Below, one piece after another: positions 25,466 to 38,635 of a stretch of 64,000 nucleotides of DNA. The notes under the pieces are model-generated. The model saw only the letters and a list, made by a program, of their open reading frames with translations. It did not search any database and was not told the DNA's origin. Position numbers and translations under genes: made by a program. Origin of the DNA: Paramecium sonneborni. Lineage: Eukaryota > Ciliophora > Oligohymenophorea > Peniculida > Parameciidae. Positions within the stretch are counted from its first letter, which is position 1, and every line of letters starts with the position of its first letter. The stretch is taken from contig CAJJDN010000073.1 in the NCBI GenBank assembly GCA_905182985.1, positions 70,327-134,326 on the forward strand. The letters run 5' to 3'.

Positions 25466-28105
25466 TCAAATTTTTATTTCTTTTCTTCTCTCTGGTTCAC
25501 ACTCTTCTTCTAATGCTTCCAAAGTTTATAGTAAAATACATCCTAAGTATGAATTTTTAAATCCCTTAGATTTATTTAAATATTTACTTCAAATGTTATA
25601 TTTGGCTTAACTATTTTTTAAATGTTAATGTATCCACTTTATTCTATGTTACCTGGATAGACTCCTAATTATTTCTTATATCTATTGATTAACCTTCCTT
25701 AATAATACAGAAGAATTCCAAAGTTATTTTATGGAAGTATACTTAATTAATATGATTCTGTCCATTCACTCAATTTATTAACAATTTTTTCATTTGTCAC
25801 ACAAACTTTATTTTTATTATCAATTCTACTTAATACATTAAGATTTGTATTAATTAATTGATTCTAAACATAAATTTTAAATTGTAAAGGCTCTAATGAA
25901 TAATATTTGAGATATTCTTTCAAAGAGAAATCTGGATATTTAATAGCATCATCTTTTTTTAAACCATATGCTAAAGATTGATTTGAAATTATATCATCAT
26001 TTATTAAACTAAGCTCGAATATTTTTTATAAGGCATGTATCCTAACCAAATCAAATATGAATATTTTTGTGTAATTATAATTGCAATTCAAAATGAAGTC
26101 TTCTTCATTTATTAAATGAGTAATAGCATTTAATAATACATACTTGCTTTCTGGAGAGTCCACTTTTCTTTCAATACCATTCGTTATTGTAATTGTATAA
26201 TTATAGAAAGTTAAAGTTTCATCATTAGGATTTAATTAATTATTCATTGATATTAATCCAACATAATAATTATTCAAAGATTTATGACAAATTAAAACAC
26301 TATCTCCTAATCTTAGAGATGCAATTTTAAAGTTTAAAGCATATTATTTCTTATTCAATAATTGTTACTCTTCTAAAAGTTAATTTTCCTCACTTTCATT
26401 TTTAAAATCAATCTCTTATTTACCTAATTAATTCTTTCTTTTTGAAATGTCAAAATTAAAAAGGAAATCATTCAAATCTTCCAATTCTTTAGGATCTTTC
26501 TCAAAAAGAATTAAAACAGGTATTCTATCTCTAATTTCATCAATAGTATTTTAATATTTCTTTTTCCTTTATAAGAATACATATTCAAAACTGATTTCAG
26601 AAGCTTCTGCAAATTTGACATTATCCAAGAATAGACCAAAACAAGACATAGGACACTAAATAAGTTTAGAAATTCTATATAATATTAAAGAAAAGATAGT
26701 ACTCGTCAACAAAAGTTAATGATAATTTTGGCAATTTGATTGCATTATTTTCATTAGTTTTATGATATGATATTTCTTCTTCTTATTGAATACCATAAAT
26801 TAATTGACAATATTTGCATACATTTTTCATTTCATCTCTTGCATATTTTTGTATATTATTTTCACTATCTTTAAGATGTAATACCATAATATCTTCCAAT
26901 ACTTCCCCCATACTTCTCAATCCTCCAAAAATTATAAATTAATCCTTATAAACAATACAACTATGTGAAAATCTAGGTTAGAATACTGGTGTTTTTGATT
27001 TAGGTTATAATTTACTCCATGTCTAAATATTTAATCTATTTATATACTCTCATAACTGTTTCAAATATCCAAATATCATTTTTTGGAAATATTGGTTTCT
27101 CTTCCTCATCAATATTCTAATTATCCTCTTAATCTTACTCAATTACTTCCTCCTCATTATCCTTTTATTGATCATATTGATATCTTGTATATTATTTATA
27201 TATTTATACCCTTCTCCCCCTATTATAAATAAGAATCTATCTCCATAAGCAACTGCAGAATGCGAAGCTCTCGGAGTAGGCTATTAAGATCCATTTGCCT
27301 TTATTTTTTCTATCCTTATTACTGTATTATTTTCTATACTCTCAGTTTGATCTTCTCCTTATTCCAATTGATCAAATTTAGAATGTAATTCATTTATATT
27401 TTCAAAATCTAATTTGTATAAATCCTTATGAAATACTAATTATTTATTCGATTATTATCCTTACCCTCCAAAAATATAAACACTATCCCCTATCTTATTA
27501 GCAGTATGACTTTCTAATTTTATCATCTCATCCCCAGTAAAATGTGTCACTTATTAAAATTTATTTGTTTTTATATCATATAACCAATGTGATTCTGTCA
27601 TTATATTTTATACTTAATCCCATCCTCCATAAATATATATTAATCTTTAAGACAAAGCTACCATTGAATGTCCTTCCCTACCTTCCATATCTTTTGGCAC
27701 CTATATTTAAGTCCATTCAGAAGTTTCAATGTCAAAACTCCAAAAATCACCCAATATTAATTCATTACTAGATCCACCAAAAAAATATAGCTTATTTTAC
27801 AAACATACACAACAATGAGAATCTCTACCTGTAGGATGTTTTTATGATGGTGAATTCAATCTTTCCCACTAAAATGTTATACAATCCATTCTATATATTT
27901 ATTCCCACTATCTAGGATTATCAGATTTCCCACAACCACTGAATACATACATATATTTATCGTGTAATACTGCTGTATGTCCCCATCTTTTACATGGATA
28001 ATTTGGACTTTTTCTTTTATTTACACTCAAAGATTTTGAAATCCATTATGCATTCTTAAATATTTTAGTAGGAATTGCAATAATCTCTTAATGAATTTAA
28101 TTCAT
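25466..28105 (-). CDS. Large kelch-repeat protein
   Basis: An 845-residue protein with an N-terminal kelch propeller: RWGHTAVLHDKYMYVFSGCG, GRDSHCCVCLQNKLYFFGGS, GREGHSMVALSQRLIYIYGG, ESHTANKIGDSVYIFGG and PRFSHSCIVYKDQFIIFGGL. The blades are of the LZTR1/leucine-zipper-like type. An acidic insert (near 27120-27200) splits the last blades. The C-terminal half is alpha/beta with no domain I can name; it includes CKYCQLIYG and CPMSCFGLFLDNVKF. Four introns (26, 25, 28 and 23 nt) are needed and the sum closes in frame. An adaptor or scaffold role is inferred. No BTB domain was recognised with confidence. Confidence 0.85.
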
Positions 28106-28603
28106 TTTTTATATTTTATAATTAATAATATAAATAATACACAAAAATAATAAATTTAACAACTTATGTATGTTATAATACCCATTAAAGTTTAAATAAA
28201 CTTAATAACAATAAAAATATTTATATAAACTTAAATCTTATATAATTATTTAATATTATAAATGATCTTAAAACAATTACTTATCTCCTTCAAATACATA
28301 GAAATCTTTAATGAAAGTTTTTGCTTAAGCTAATTTTATATGGTTCCACTGTTGACATTAAATGTAGATCTCTCATCATTCTACTTTTTAATTAATTCAT
28401 TAATCAATAAAGAATTGCGAATATAAATATTAATAATACTTTGAGTAAGTGATGAAACAAAAAAATTTATGCTATAGATTAATAAAAATATGTTCTCAAA
28501 ATAAATGAATATTTCTTGTATATTAAAAAATACTCTAATTTATTATAATTGGATTTCGATATTTAATTGAATTACCCGTTTTTATGAGTATATTAATAAA
28601 ATA
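28106..28603. other. Intergenic, shared promoter region
   Basis: About 500 bp between divergent starts of the kelch gene and the trichocyst matrix gene. Very AT-rich, with no coding frame. It must drive both genes; I see no defined motif. Confidence 0.5.
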
Positions 28604-29685
28604 ATGAAATTGGCAATCACTCTTATATTGTTGGTCACATTAGCATCAGCAACATCAACAAAAGATTAAATTCTTGCTCTTCTCCAAACAGGAACAAAAG
28701 CTAGTGATGCTATTGATACTGTATTTGGATTACTTAATGATTTAATATAATCAAATAAAGATGCTTAATTTGCTGCTGATTAAAAGAACGAAACAGACGA
28801 ATGGGTTGGAGCATAGTAATTATTTAATTAATTTTAGAACAATTGAACAATTTACAAAAATAAAGAATCTTAACTAAAAATTATTTTAACAATCAATTGA
28901 AAATAGAGCATAATTTGAATAAGAACTCTAAGATACAAAAAATTATCTTGCATGGAATGAATAAAGATAAGATGAGATAGCAAGAAAGATTTAAGTTCTT
29001 TTAGATGAATAATGTCTGAGCAATTAATTATTTGTTAGATCAATAAAATAAAATAGAGAAGCACTTGAAGTAGTGAGAGTACTTAAACAAGATGTTGCAG
29101 GATATATTATTAATGGAGATTCTTTTGAATTAGTTTAAGTTAACAGTGTTGCTGATAAATTGAAGCAATACAGTAATACATTCTAAGAATAAGAATTAAA
29201 ATCATTCCTCTAATTAGCTAATAAATAAGAAGATGGTTCTGTAAGTAGAGGAGCAACATTAGCTGAAAGAGTATTATCAGTATTAGAATCATTGGAAGCC
29301 AATTTATAAGCATCTCTTGAAGCTCTTGAAGTTAATGAAATTAATGCTTCATGGGAATTAGCTGGATGGGTATCATTGAGTGAAGCTGAAGTTTCAAATC
29401 TTAAAGTTGAATATGAAAGAAAATAAGTCTATGCAGACAGATTGGCAACTGTAAGATTTCATAATTAATATCATTTAGTAAATTCAAGCTGCCTTAGCCT
29501 AATAAGCCAAATCTAAGATTATTCTCTAAGAATCATAAGATGCTTTAGATTAAGCTTAATCTGATTTAGAAAACAAGAGAGCTGACTATGAAGAAGCTAA
29601 GGCCAAGAGAGATGAAGAAAATGCTATTATTGAATAAGTTATCATCATATTCAAGAAATAAGTTGCATCATGGTCAGGAAGATGA
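28604..29685 (+). CDS. Trichocyst matrix protein
   Basis: Trichocyst matrix protein (TMP), one of the acidic, heptad-rich proteins that crystallise in Paramecium extrusive organelles. The 343-residue precursor has a signal peptide (MKLAITLILLVTLASA) followed by long amphipathic coiled-coil helices rich in Ala, Glu, Gln and Leu, such as LESLEANLQASLEALEVNE and KRADYEEAKAKRDEENA. The family enters the secretory route and is cleaved in immature granules; no cleavage site was mapped here. Introns are 28816-28837 and 29451-29478. Codon use is richer in GCT/GCC than in neighbours, as expected for a strongly expressed gene. It belongs to a known multigene family. Confidence 0.9.
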
Positions 29686-29814
29686 AATCCATCTTTATAT
29701 TAAATATATTCAATATTATTTGTTACATCGCTTATTTCCTATTCAATTATAAACAATAATATTGAGATATTGTCCTAATATAACAAAAATTAATTCATTC
29801 TATTTATTATTATC

Positions 29815-32800
29815 TCAACATTTTACCCCTTAGACTTAGAGTAAGCCTTCTAAAAATGTTCGAAATTCTTCACTTCTATTAATCTTATTAAAAAACTCTT
29901 AGGATATATCCCTTTTCAACCGAACTTATACATTATTTGTAAAGAATTAATCAACTATTTCATAAACTCTTTTATTTGTTCTTACATCTTATACTAAAGA
30001 TGTTAAAAATAAACTCTCTAATTCACTCTTTGATATTTTATCATCTTCATTTATATCTATAAAATCAAAAAGCATAAATATTCTTTATTCCAATTATCCT
30101 GTCTATAGAATTGTACACTATTTTAGGAATTATTAAATTTCAGCTGAATGCTTTTTCTTTCTAAATAATTAAAAAGCTATTCGATTCAGAAAAATCTTGT
30201 CTTCTATTCTTAATGATGGATCATCAACTACTATTACATCTTTAACAGGAAGAATCTTATTAATATTTATTTTAAAATCTCTAAATTCTAAACCTGTACT
30301 TTTTAAATAAAAATCTCCAAATTAAATATACAAATCATTTAATTTAGGCTATCCACTTTGTAATTATAAAGGAATATAAAAATATTCAATCTTCTTCCAA
30401 CATCTTTTTGGATGTGAAACTCCTATTTATTGTTTCAATTATTTTTATTATTCTGTTGCTACTTATTTTTATACCAATTAATCTTATACAACATTTAATT
30501 CAATTTACTCTTATATTTCATTTTTCTTCACTTTCAATTTTACTTTATGTTACAATTATTAAATTGCATGAACACTCTAATAACATGATGCACAATAATT
30601 CTCTTAACATTCTAAACATTCAAGAATAACTGGAATCTTACCACATTCTTAACAAACTTAAATTATAAATGTTCTTGTTTCTATCAACTAAAGTAATCTT
30701 TTTATTAATAAAATATTATCTAATTGATAATATCTATTTTTTAGTACATTTAATACTATCATATCATATTCTGTAATCATTATTTTATCAATCTTCTTAA
30801 ATTTTGAAATATTTTGAAACTATAACTCTAACTAATTTATTTCAGCATCTAATTACAAGGTTTTAAATTAAGTATTTTTCTCCAATTCTGCTTACTCCTT
30901 CTTCAATTTAATATTCTCTTCTCTATATAATTATTTAAATACAATACCTTAATTCTTTGAAAAGCTTTTCCATGTCTTTTAATTTTTATTTTGCTTTCTC
31001 TTATTGTTCAACCAATTCCCTGTGATTTATTTTATCAATCTCTTCTATTACCCAATCTGGTCTATCTGGTATTAATTCTCTTACAAGAATTTTTATTAAA
31101 GTAACTGCAATCACACAACTTATAAAATACCATAATTCTAAATTATCGTCTTTTATTTATTGCACATCGTTTGTAAACATTTTTAATGTAGCATCCTTAT
31201 GTTTAAAATATAATAAAACAAAATTAGTAAATACACCTATTGCACTCAAAAATTCTAAAATATTCATCCATTAACCTATACCAGGCATCCTTTCAGATTT
31301 TATTCTTTTAGTCATATAAATTAATTTATAAAGTTTCATTTGAATTTCTATAATATTTAATATTATTCCTATAAATGGACCTATTGGAAAAGCTGCTGAA
31401 AATAAAATAAAATAACCATAATCAGTAATAGCTTCCATGAAATAATCCAATGTTCCTCCAAAATCATCTTTAAATGAATTTAATTCAATTGCATCAGTAT
31501 CAATCTTGGTTTCAAAAGGTTAATAAACTAATTTTGGGTTCTAAGCTTGTTCCAATAACTTTTCTTCTATTATTTCTTCACTTTCAATTTTTAGTACAGT
31601 TCTAGAGGCAGATTCTAAAAATGAAATTTCAATGGTATCTTCTTAAGACTAATTTTATATATTCTTANCATTTAATTCAATTTACTCTTATATTTCATTT
31701 TTCTTCACTTTCAATTTTACTTTATGTTACAATTATTAAATTGCATGAACACTCTAATAACATGATGCACAATAATTCTCTTAACATTCTAAACATTCAA
31801 GAATAACTGGAATCTTACCACATTCTTAACAAACTTAAATTATAAATGTTCTTGTTTCTATCAACTAAAGTAATCTTTTTATTAATAAAATATTATCTAA
31901 TTGATAATATCTATTTTTTAGTACATTTAATACTATCATATCATATTCTGTAATCATTATTTTATCAATCTTCTTAAATTTTGAAATATTTTGAAACTAT
32001 AACTCTAACTAATTTATTTCAGCATCTAATTACAAGGTTTTAAATTAAGTATTTTTCTCCAATTCTGCTTACTCCTTCTTCAATTTAATATTCTCTTCTC
32101 TATATAATTATTTAAATACAATACCTTAATTCTTTGAAAAGCTTTTCCATGTCTTTTAATTTTTATTTTGCTTTCTCTTATTGTTCAACCAATTCCCTGT
32201 GATTTATTTTATCAATCTCTTCTATTACCCAATCTGGTCTATCTGGTATTAATTCTCTTACAAGAATTTTTATTAAAGTAACTGCAATCACACAACTTAT
32301 AAAATACCATAATTCTAAATTATCGTCTTTTATTTATTGCACATCGTTTGTAAACATTTTTAATGTAGCATCCTTATGTTTAAAATATAATAAAACAAAA
32401 TTAGTAAATACACCTATTGCACTCAAAAATTCTAAAATATTCATCCATTAACCTATACCAGGCATCCTTTCAGATTTTATTCTTTTAGTCATATAAATTA
32501 ATTTATAAAGTTTCATTTGAATTTCTATAATATTTAATATTATTCCTATAAATGGACCTATTGGAAAAGCTGCTGAAAATAAAATAAAATAACCATAATC
32601 AGTAATAGCTTCCATGAAATAATCCAATGTTCCTCCAAAATCATCTTTAAATGAATTTAATTCAATTGCATCAGTATCAATCTTGGTTTCAAAAGGTTAA
32701 TAAACTAATTTTGGGTTCTAAGCTTGTTCCAATAACTTTTCTTCTATTATTTCTTCACTTTCAATTTTTAGTACAGTTCTAGAGGCAGATTCTAAAAATG

Positions 32801-35800
32801 AAATTTCAATGGTATCTTCTTAAGACTAATTTTATATATTCTTATTTTTATAAAATTCATAATATGTCCAAAATTATTCAATTTCATCCAAATATGATAA
32901 AGATTTACTCTTATTTTGTGAAGATTATTTTTATTTTAAATAAAATTCTTTGACTTTTGAAAAAAAATAAATTTTAATTTTAGCCCTTATAATTAATGCA
33001 GGAATTAAAAAATCAATTAAAATATAATATGCTTTTTTAATAAGAACTAAAGGGATAAGAAAATAAAAAATATCTTCTAAACCATAATCTTATCCTGTAA
33101 CTATAATGTATACTAAAGGCATATATGAATTTATGAATCTAAAAAATACATTCTTATAAATTAATGATTTTTCATAACTTAATTCAAATTTATGATTTTC
33201 TTAATCAGCATACCATCTAGAGAAATAATGAAATAATATATTTAATATTTAGATTGCAATTGCTTATAAAGCACCTAATAAAAATACAACACCTTTATAA
33301 GATTACACTTCTCTTCTTAATTAATCTATTCCATAAACAATACCAAAACTTCCAAGAAGAAAAACAGCTAACAAAATTAAAAATATAGCAAAATAAACTG
33401 CCATTTTAGTTATTTATTAATGCTTTGTTATTTTTTTGCTTATATTATTAATTTCTTCATCTCCTGAGAATTTATCTTTCAAAGGACCTTCATAATATGA
33501 AGATTCAACTTAAAGCATTTAATCAATACAACCCCATCTTGTATTAATTTCTGATGTTTTTCTTTTCCATAATTCTGTTTAAACAGTTGACCAAATTGTT
33601 ACAACCAATACCCAATATGGTAATATTTCTGAATGAAAGTCATAAAAAATGACATATAATTATATAATCAATCCTGGTATTGCAATTATTAATGATATAC
33701 AAGTGAGATAACTTATCCATGCAAAAAAGAAAGAAATTTGCTCTCCAAAATACAATCTCATTGTAGTTAATGATGTAAAGTTTCTCCCTTTTCCTTCACT
33801 TAAATAATCTTTTATTTAACAAATAGGTTATGGTATAATTCCAAAAAATAGTTATTACCATTCTTTTTTTACTATCTAAATACCTCCTGATGTATGCATT
33901 GCATAACATGAATGTATTAGTTTTGATTTCATTAATGATTCTAAATTTATTGATTTTATTAAATGTTCATAAACAATTTTCTATCTTTAACTAGATCTAA
34001 AAGGTTCAAATTAGTTTCTTTATTTAATTTTAAACTATTCTAAATCATATGAATCAATCAATTTTATTTACATTTCCATCTCTTCTGCCAACTTTTCCAA
34101 TTTTTCTTCCTTTATTCTTAACATTAAATAAATGTAATCTTTTGAAATAAAAGATTTCATCATATAAATTTCAAATTCTGCTTTTTATAAAAGATCTATT
34201 TAAAAGTTTATCTATTATTTTATCAACTTTTTCTAATCTTTTAAGTTGAATGTTTTATTTAATTTAAAATAATCTATTAGATTCACTTTAACTGATTTAT
34301 CAAACTTGACTACTAAATCTGGAACAAAAAGTTAACTTGAAAATAGCATTAATTATTCAACATGATCATATGAATTTTTAGATGTCTTTACATCTGTTGG
34401 TGGAGGCTAAAAATTAAAAGGAATAATTTTATTAGTAACTTTTTTTGTTTTTTTAGGTTTTATAATTAAATTTGATTTTTCTTTTGCATTTGATGTTCTA
34501 ATATCTGCAGATTCATTTTAATCCATTTTAGAAATAGTTTTTTATTATTTTTTTTAAGATTACTTTTTTCCTTATTTTCTAGTTTTCAATTACATCCTAT
34601 AATATTTAGATTTATTTTTGATATTTTCAGATAAATTGTATTAATCTTCAAAATTTGTGCTAATTTTTGATTTCTTTTATTAATATTTTTGGAAGATAAC
34701 TCCAAAAGATTGCAATAATTAAGATTAACCAACCATATATTTTTATTTCTTAATAAGACTATCATAATATAATTATGTTGCAAAATCTCTTGTTAATTAC
34801 TTTGCTCTAAAGAATTCATTATTTTCTGCTTCAGGATCAGCATATTTATTTAAAAGAAATTTAATAATTTATTAATCTCCATTTAAAGATGCTAAATGTA
34901 ATGGTGTATTTCCATGATTATCTTTTACATTTATATTTAAAACATTCCTACAAAAAGTCCTTTTTATTAAATCATAAGTTTTTTAATCTCTTAAGTTTAA
35001 TATAAGATAATTAACTTTAGCAAGTTCTTATTTATAAATTTAATCTTATTTTAGATACCTTTAAAGTTCGTGATAATATCTTTCTTTATAAATTTAAGTA
35101 TCTTTTTTTTATAAAATCTGATTTATTCCATTAATTTCATTTTTTGTAATTTATTCTAAATATTAACTCATAATTTTATAGTAGTATTCTTCTCTCCTTC
35201 TTTCTTTTTTGAATTATTTTCTTGATTAACCTGGATCAGGTTTCATTATAGATAAATCTAAAATTTCAAATTTAACTATGGATTTTAATGCTTCAGAATT
35301 ATTGCTAATACAACAAGCATGAAGACAAGTTTAAGAATCTAAAGATTTTATAGGATACATAATATAAATTCTAGGTAAATTTTTAAGTATCATTTAGATG
35401 AATTAATTAATTTAAAATCTGCAACACCAAAATAAGACCTTTGTATAAAGAAGTGGATTTTACAATTCAGCTTCATATTTATAACAAATTTCTTGAAATT
35501 CAATAAATTCAGATTCTTTTTTACCTCTTAAATCATTTATCCAAAATAATTAACAATCCCTTAAAAAAATAACCAAATTCTCTATTAAGATTTTTAGAAC
35601 TTATATATGTTGATTTTTGCCTGCTAAATCTATGGGATATAATCCATTATTGTCACATAAAAATGTATAGGCTTTATTTTATAATAATAATACAACACTA
35701 GCTTCATCACCATAAAATGAACACCAATGTAAAGGTCTCCATTAATTATGTGGATTAACTTCATTTACATCTGATCCATTTTCAATTAAAATTTTCAAAC

Positions 35801-36366
35801 ATTCTTTTCTATACTTAAGCTATTTAGGATCATTTAAAAAACAACATATTTGAATAGGAGTACATCCAAAAATGTCTGGTTATTATACATACTTTTTTAC
35901 TTAATCTTGTATTTCAGAAAATTCATAATCTTCACAATCAAAATCAATTTCAATAATTTATTCGTCTTCATTATCATCATGCTTAATTTATGAAATTTTG
36001 CTATTTCTTTTTCTTCTATCTTATCTTTGATTATCTTTGAGTAGATTGTTATAATCTTAAATTAAGAGATCTAGAATTTTAGCATCTTACCTCAATGCAG
36101 TTTAATGTAATATATTTCCTATTTAGTTAAATTTTAAAATTACTCTTATCTTAATCATGAACTGTGAAATCACTTTCAAATCTTTAATTTTAATTTGAAC
36201 CAACTTTCTTTACAAAATTAGTTTACACATTAACATCCCATTATTCATCTATTTCATCTTGTCTTGAAAGCTATTCAGATCTCATAGAAGGAGAACTTGG
36301 AATATTTTCCTAAAGAAGTCTAGGAGAATTATATTAGGCCCAAGATGTTTTTTATAATTAAAGCAT
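29815..36366 (-). CDS. Ankyrin-anoctamin (TMEM16) protein with B-box-like and EF-hand regions; split by an assembly duplication
   Basis: Very large membrane protein, about 1,774 residues once the duplicate 1,176 bp is counted once. N-terminal ankyrin repeats include QWRPLHWCSFYGDEASVVLL and NHGNTPLHLASLNGDQQII. An anoctamin dimerisation-like part follows (PFRSSQRQKIVYEHL), then the TMEM16 membrane region: LYFGEQISFFFAWISYLT, TELWKRKTSEINTRWGC and WMNILEFLSAIGVFTNFVLL. TMEM16 proteins are Ca2+-activated chloride channels or lipid scramblases. A B-box-like zinc finger (CQECGKIPVILECLECQENY, then CASC and His) lies at about residues 1480-1515. An EF-hand loop (DINEDDKISKSE) is near 1700. Introns: 36119-36143 and 30923-30947 (repeated at 32100-32124). 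Read literally, the N and duplicate break the frame. Confidence 0.85.
30492..31667. repeat. Left copy of an exact 1,176-bp tandem duplication
   Basis: Identical, wherever I compared it, to 31669-32844; a single N at 31668 separates the copies. It starts CATTTAATTCAATTT and ends TTATATATTCTTA. The left flank continues the anoctamin gene toward its 3' end. Most likely the overlapping end of a contig that was joined but not merged. Confidence 0.95.
31669..32844. repeat. Right copy of the 1,176-bp tandem duplication
   Basis: Second copy, offset 1,177 bp from the first. Its right flank continues into the membrane part of the anoctamin gene. Because 1,177 is not a multiple of three, a literal translation through both copies is shifted; using either copy once restores a single open gene. 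Confidence 0.95.
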
Positions 36367-36431
36367 TTATTAGGAAATCTATAACTGTAATTATAAAATT
36401 TGAGTCAAAGTTAAAGAAACAAGATATTTAA

Positions 36432-37455
36432 TCATTTATTTGATTTATCTAATTTAATTCTTGAAACTTCAAAAAACTTAGAGGCATTAAATTTCTTTTT
36501 AACTGCTTGTAACGAACTGAGATCTGCAGTTTAAAATAATGTACATAATTCTTTAGCACAAATCTTTAATTGATTTTCATTATGTGTTTTATATGTAGGT
36601 GTTCTATGATTATTATTATAAAAGCTTACCTAAACTTTTTAACTAAAAATATAACAGATTGAGCAATTTGAGATGGTTTATATATAATAAATTTATATTC
36701 AACTAAAGCTAATTCTAATATATATTAAGCTAACGCTTTATCTTTTGGATCTAAGTCTGCTGAATATTTTTATAAAAATTAATAAGCAGTAGGATTGCAG
36801 ATATGAAAATTCAAAGCTTACAAAATTAAACCTTCCATTTCTAAGACATCACTTTTAACATATGCATTATCTGTTATGTAAACGAAATCTTTTAAAGCAG
36901 GTGGATATATTTCTTCATATTTACAAGCTATAAATAAGGCTGCCACACCCACTAATTATAGTCTCATTCTTGTGACTTAAGCCTAAGATAAATATCTATC
37001 AATTAAAGATATTGTTATATAAAGAGTTTCATCCTTCAATTTAAATTTAGCGTGGACATCTACTAACCAATCAACTAAGATTGCTCTCATTTTTATATTT
37101 ATATCCGGCTATTACTCAACAGTCATATATTAATCTATTATGTATTTATTCTATCATTGTTAAAAATCATTACTTCCTCAATCAACAAGTGTTTTAAAAT
37201 TTCCTCTGAATATAATTCTACATTTTAGGGATTTTTTAACTCTTTGCTCTTTTCAACCTCTATCTCTATTTAACTTTTTTCTTATTCTCTTTAAAAAATT
37301 TTATTTTCTTTTTCATCTACACTCATTGCAAAAACTTTTGGAATCATAGAAAATGCTTTTTTATGTTTTTCCATTATCATTCCTACTTCCTTTGATTAAT
37401 ACATTGTTTAATTTACTATCTCCTTTCCAAAACATCTTTGATTTTCGATGATCAT
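36432..37455 (-). CDS. B-type (mitotic) cyclin
   Basis: A 324-residue cyclin, regulatory partner of a CDK1-like kinase. The cyclin box opens with [19 protein letters not shown], the B/A-type MRAILVDWL signature, and continues [36 protein letters not shown] and a second fold of helices. The N-terminal 95 residues are charged; no clear RxxL destruction box was found. Introns are 37151-37173 and 36604-36629. The start at 37455 is in frame with an internal Met at MEKHKKAF, either of which could initiate. A and B types are close in ciliates, so B is the better fit but not certain. Confidence 0.9.
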
Positions 37456-38054
37456 TCTGTTAATATTAATTAAATATTATTATAATCGTTAAAACTAAAC
37501 TTTTATATATAAAAATCATTAATAAAGCGAAAATGGATTTTAATTATTCATTTCTATTTTCCCACATTTTTAATATTTAAATAGAAATCAATTTGAGAAT
37601 TTATAAAAAAACATCATTTTTCATTATCCATTTCTAAATTCTATCTAAATACTTGATATTTTTCCAAATTTAAAATTTTTTAAGTCTTTACTATCATATA
37701 AATTCTTTTTTAATTTTTAATAAAATCTTAATATTAAGTAAGACAGCTAATAGTCAAAATTTAATACTTTAAATCTTCAATTAATTTTTATTAATTTGTG
37801 ATATATTTTTATCAATTATCTTAAAATCAATTAATTCATTTAAACTTAAATTAGTATTCCTTATACATAAAAATGAAGTTAATTTAATATTTCAGAATGG
37901 ATCAATAGGAATTGAGATTAGAAATGTAATATTTTTATTAACCATGAAGTCAACTACACCTAAATGATGATCTTATGAATAAACCAATAATTAAATAAGT
38001 ATGCAAATTTAATGTATTGAATTATTTATTTATTAAAATTATATACGTAAAAAG
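37456..38054. other. Intergenic, no gene seen
   Basis: About 600 bp between divergent genes. AT-rich, no convincing frame and no RNA gene. Presumed promoters of the cyclin and of the small NET-like gene. Confidence 0.5.
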
Positions 38055-38590
38055 ATGTGTGATAATTCTGATTCCTCTGAGTTTTATTCTAAGTCTTCTA
38101 GATAGGAAAATAAGTATAGGCTAGTTTTAAATTAAGATAACAGGATCATTAGATACAATAAAGTAATTGTGAAAGTGAAAATGAATTAATTAAGAAGAAA
38201 GCCAAGTTAAATGATGATAGCGGACAAATTAAAATATCAAGAAAAGTTAGTGATGATTTGATTAAAATTTTTGAACGATTGCCAAATGATTAAATAACAA
38301 AACTTTTAGATGTAATCAAGGTGAAGAATTCACGTATTGCAAATACAAAATTCTATTTTATAGCTGATTTACCAGTTTAAGTGAATTTAGAAGATTTAAT
38401 GACAAAAGAAGATGATTTTGTGTTAGATAGTTAATCTGATTCTTAGAAAGGAAAAATAAGAAAGAGAAGGGAGTCGAAAGAAAAAGAATGCAAATGTTGT
38501 AGATAAGTTGTTAAACGTCATCATTGTACACATACAGAATGTGAAAAGCCTTGCTAAGTTTAAGAAAAATTTAAAAAAAGCAAGCCATGA
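38055..38590 (+). CDS. Small nuclear-type protein with NET/ET-like segment and Cys/His tail
   Basis: A 170-residue protein. After an acidic, Ser-rich start (MCDNSDSSEFYSKSS) comes a segment at about residues 55-108, SDDLIKIFERLPNDQITKLL through FYFIADLPVQVNLEDLM. Its pattern of L..I..LP...l..vi..., followed by a short beta strand, resembles the NET (extra-terminal) domain of BET proteins. A basic linker (GKIRKRRESKEK) leads to a Cys/His cluster, CKCCRQVVKRHHCTHTEC, which may bind zinc. One intron, 38114-38136. The NET assignment is inference from pattern; no bromodomain is present in this gene. Confidence 0.75.
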
Positions 38591-38635
38591 ATAATTTGAT
38601 AAATTTTTACTATAAATCAATGCATTTATATTTTG

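Noticed and set aside
31621..31806. Open frame spanning the N at 31668
   Set aside because: It crosses an assembly gap and lies antisense to the anoctamin gene.
30492..32844. Biological tandem repeat or recent segmental duplication
   Set aside because: The copies show no difference and are separated by exactly one N, and collapsing them restores one gene; an artefact is simpler.
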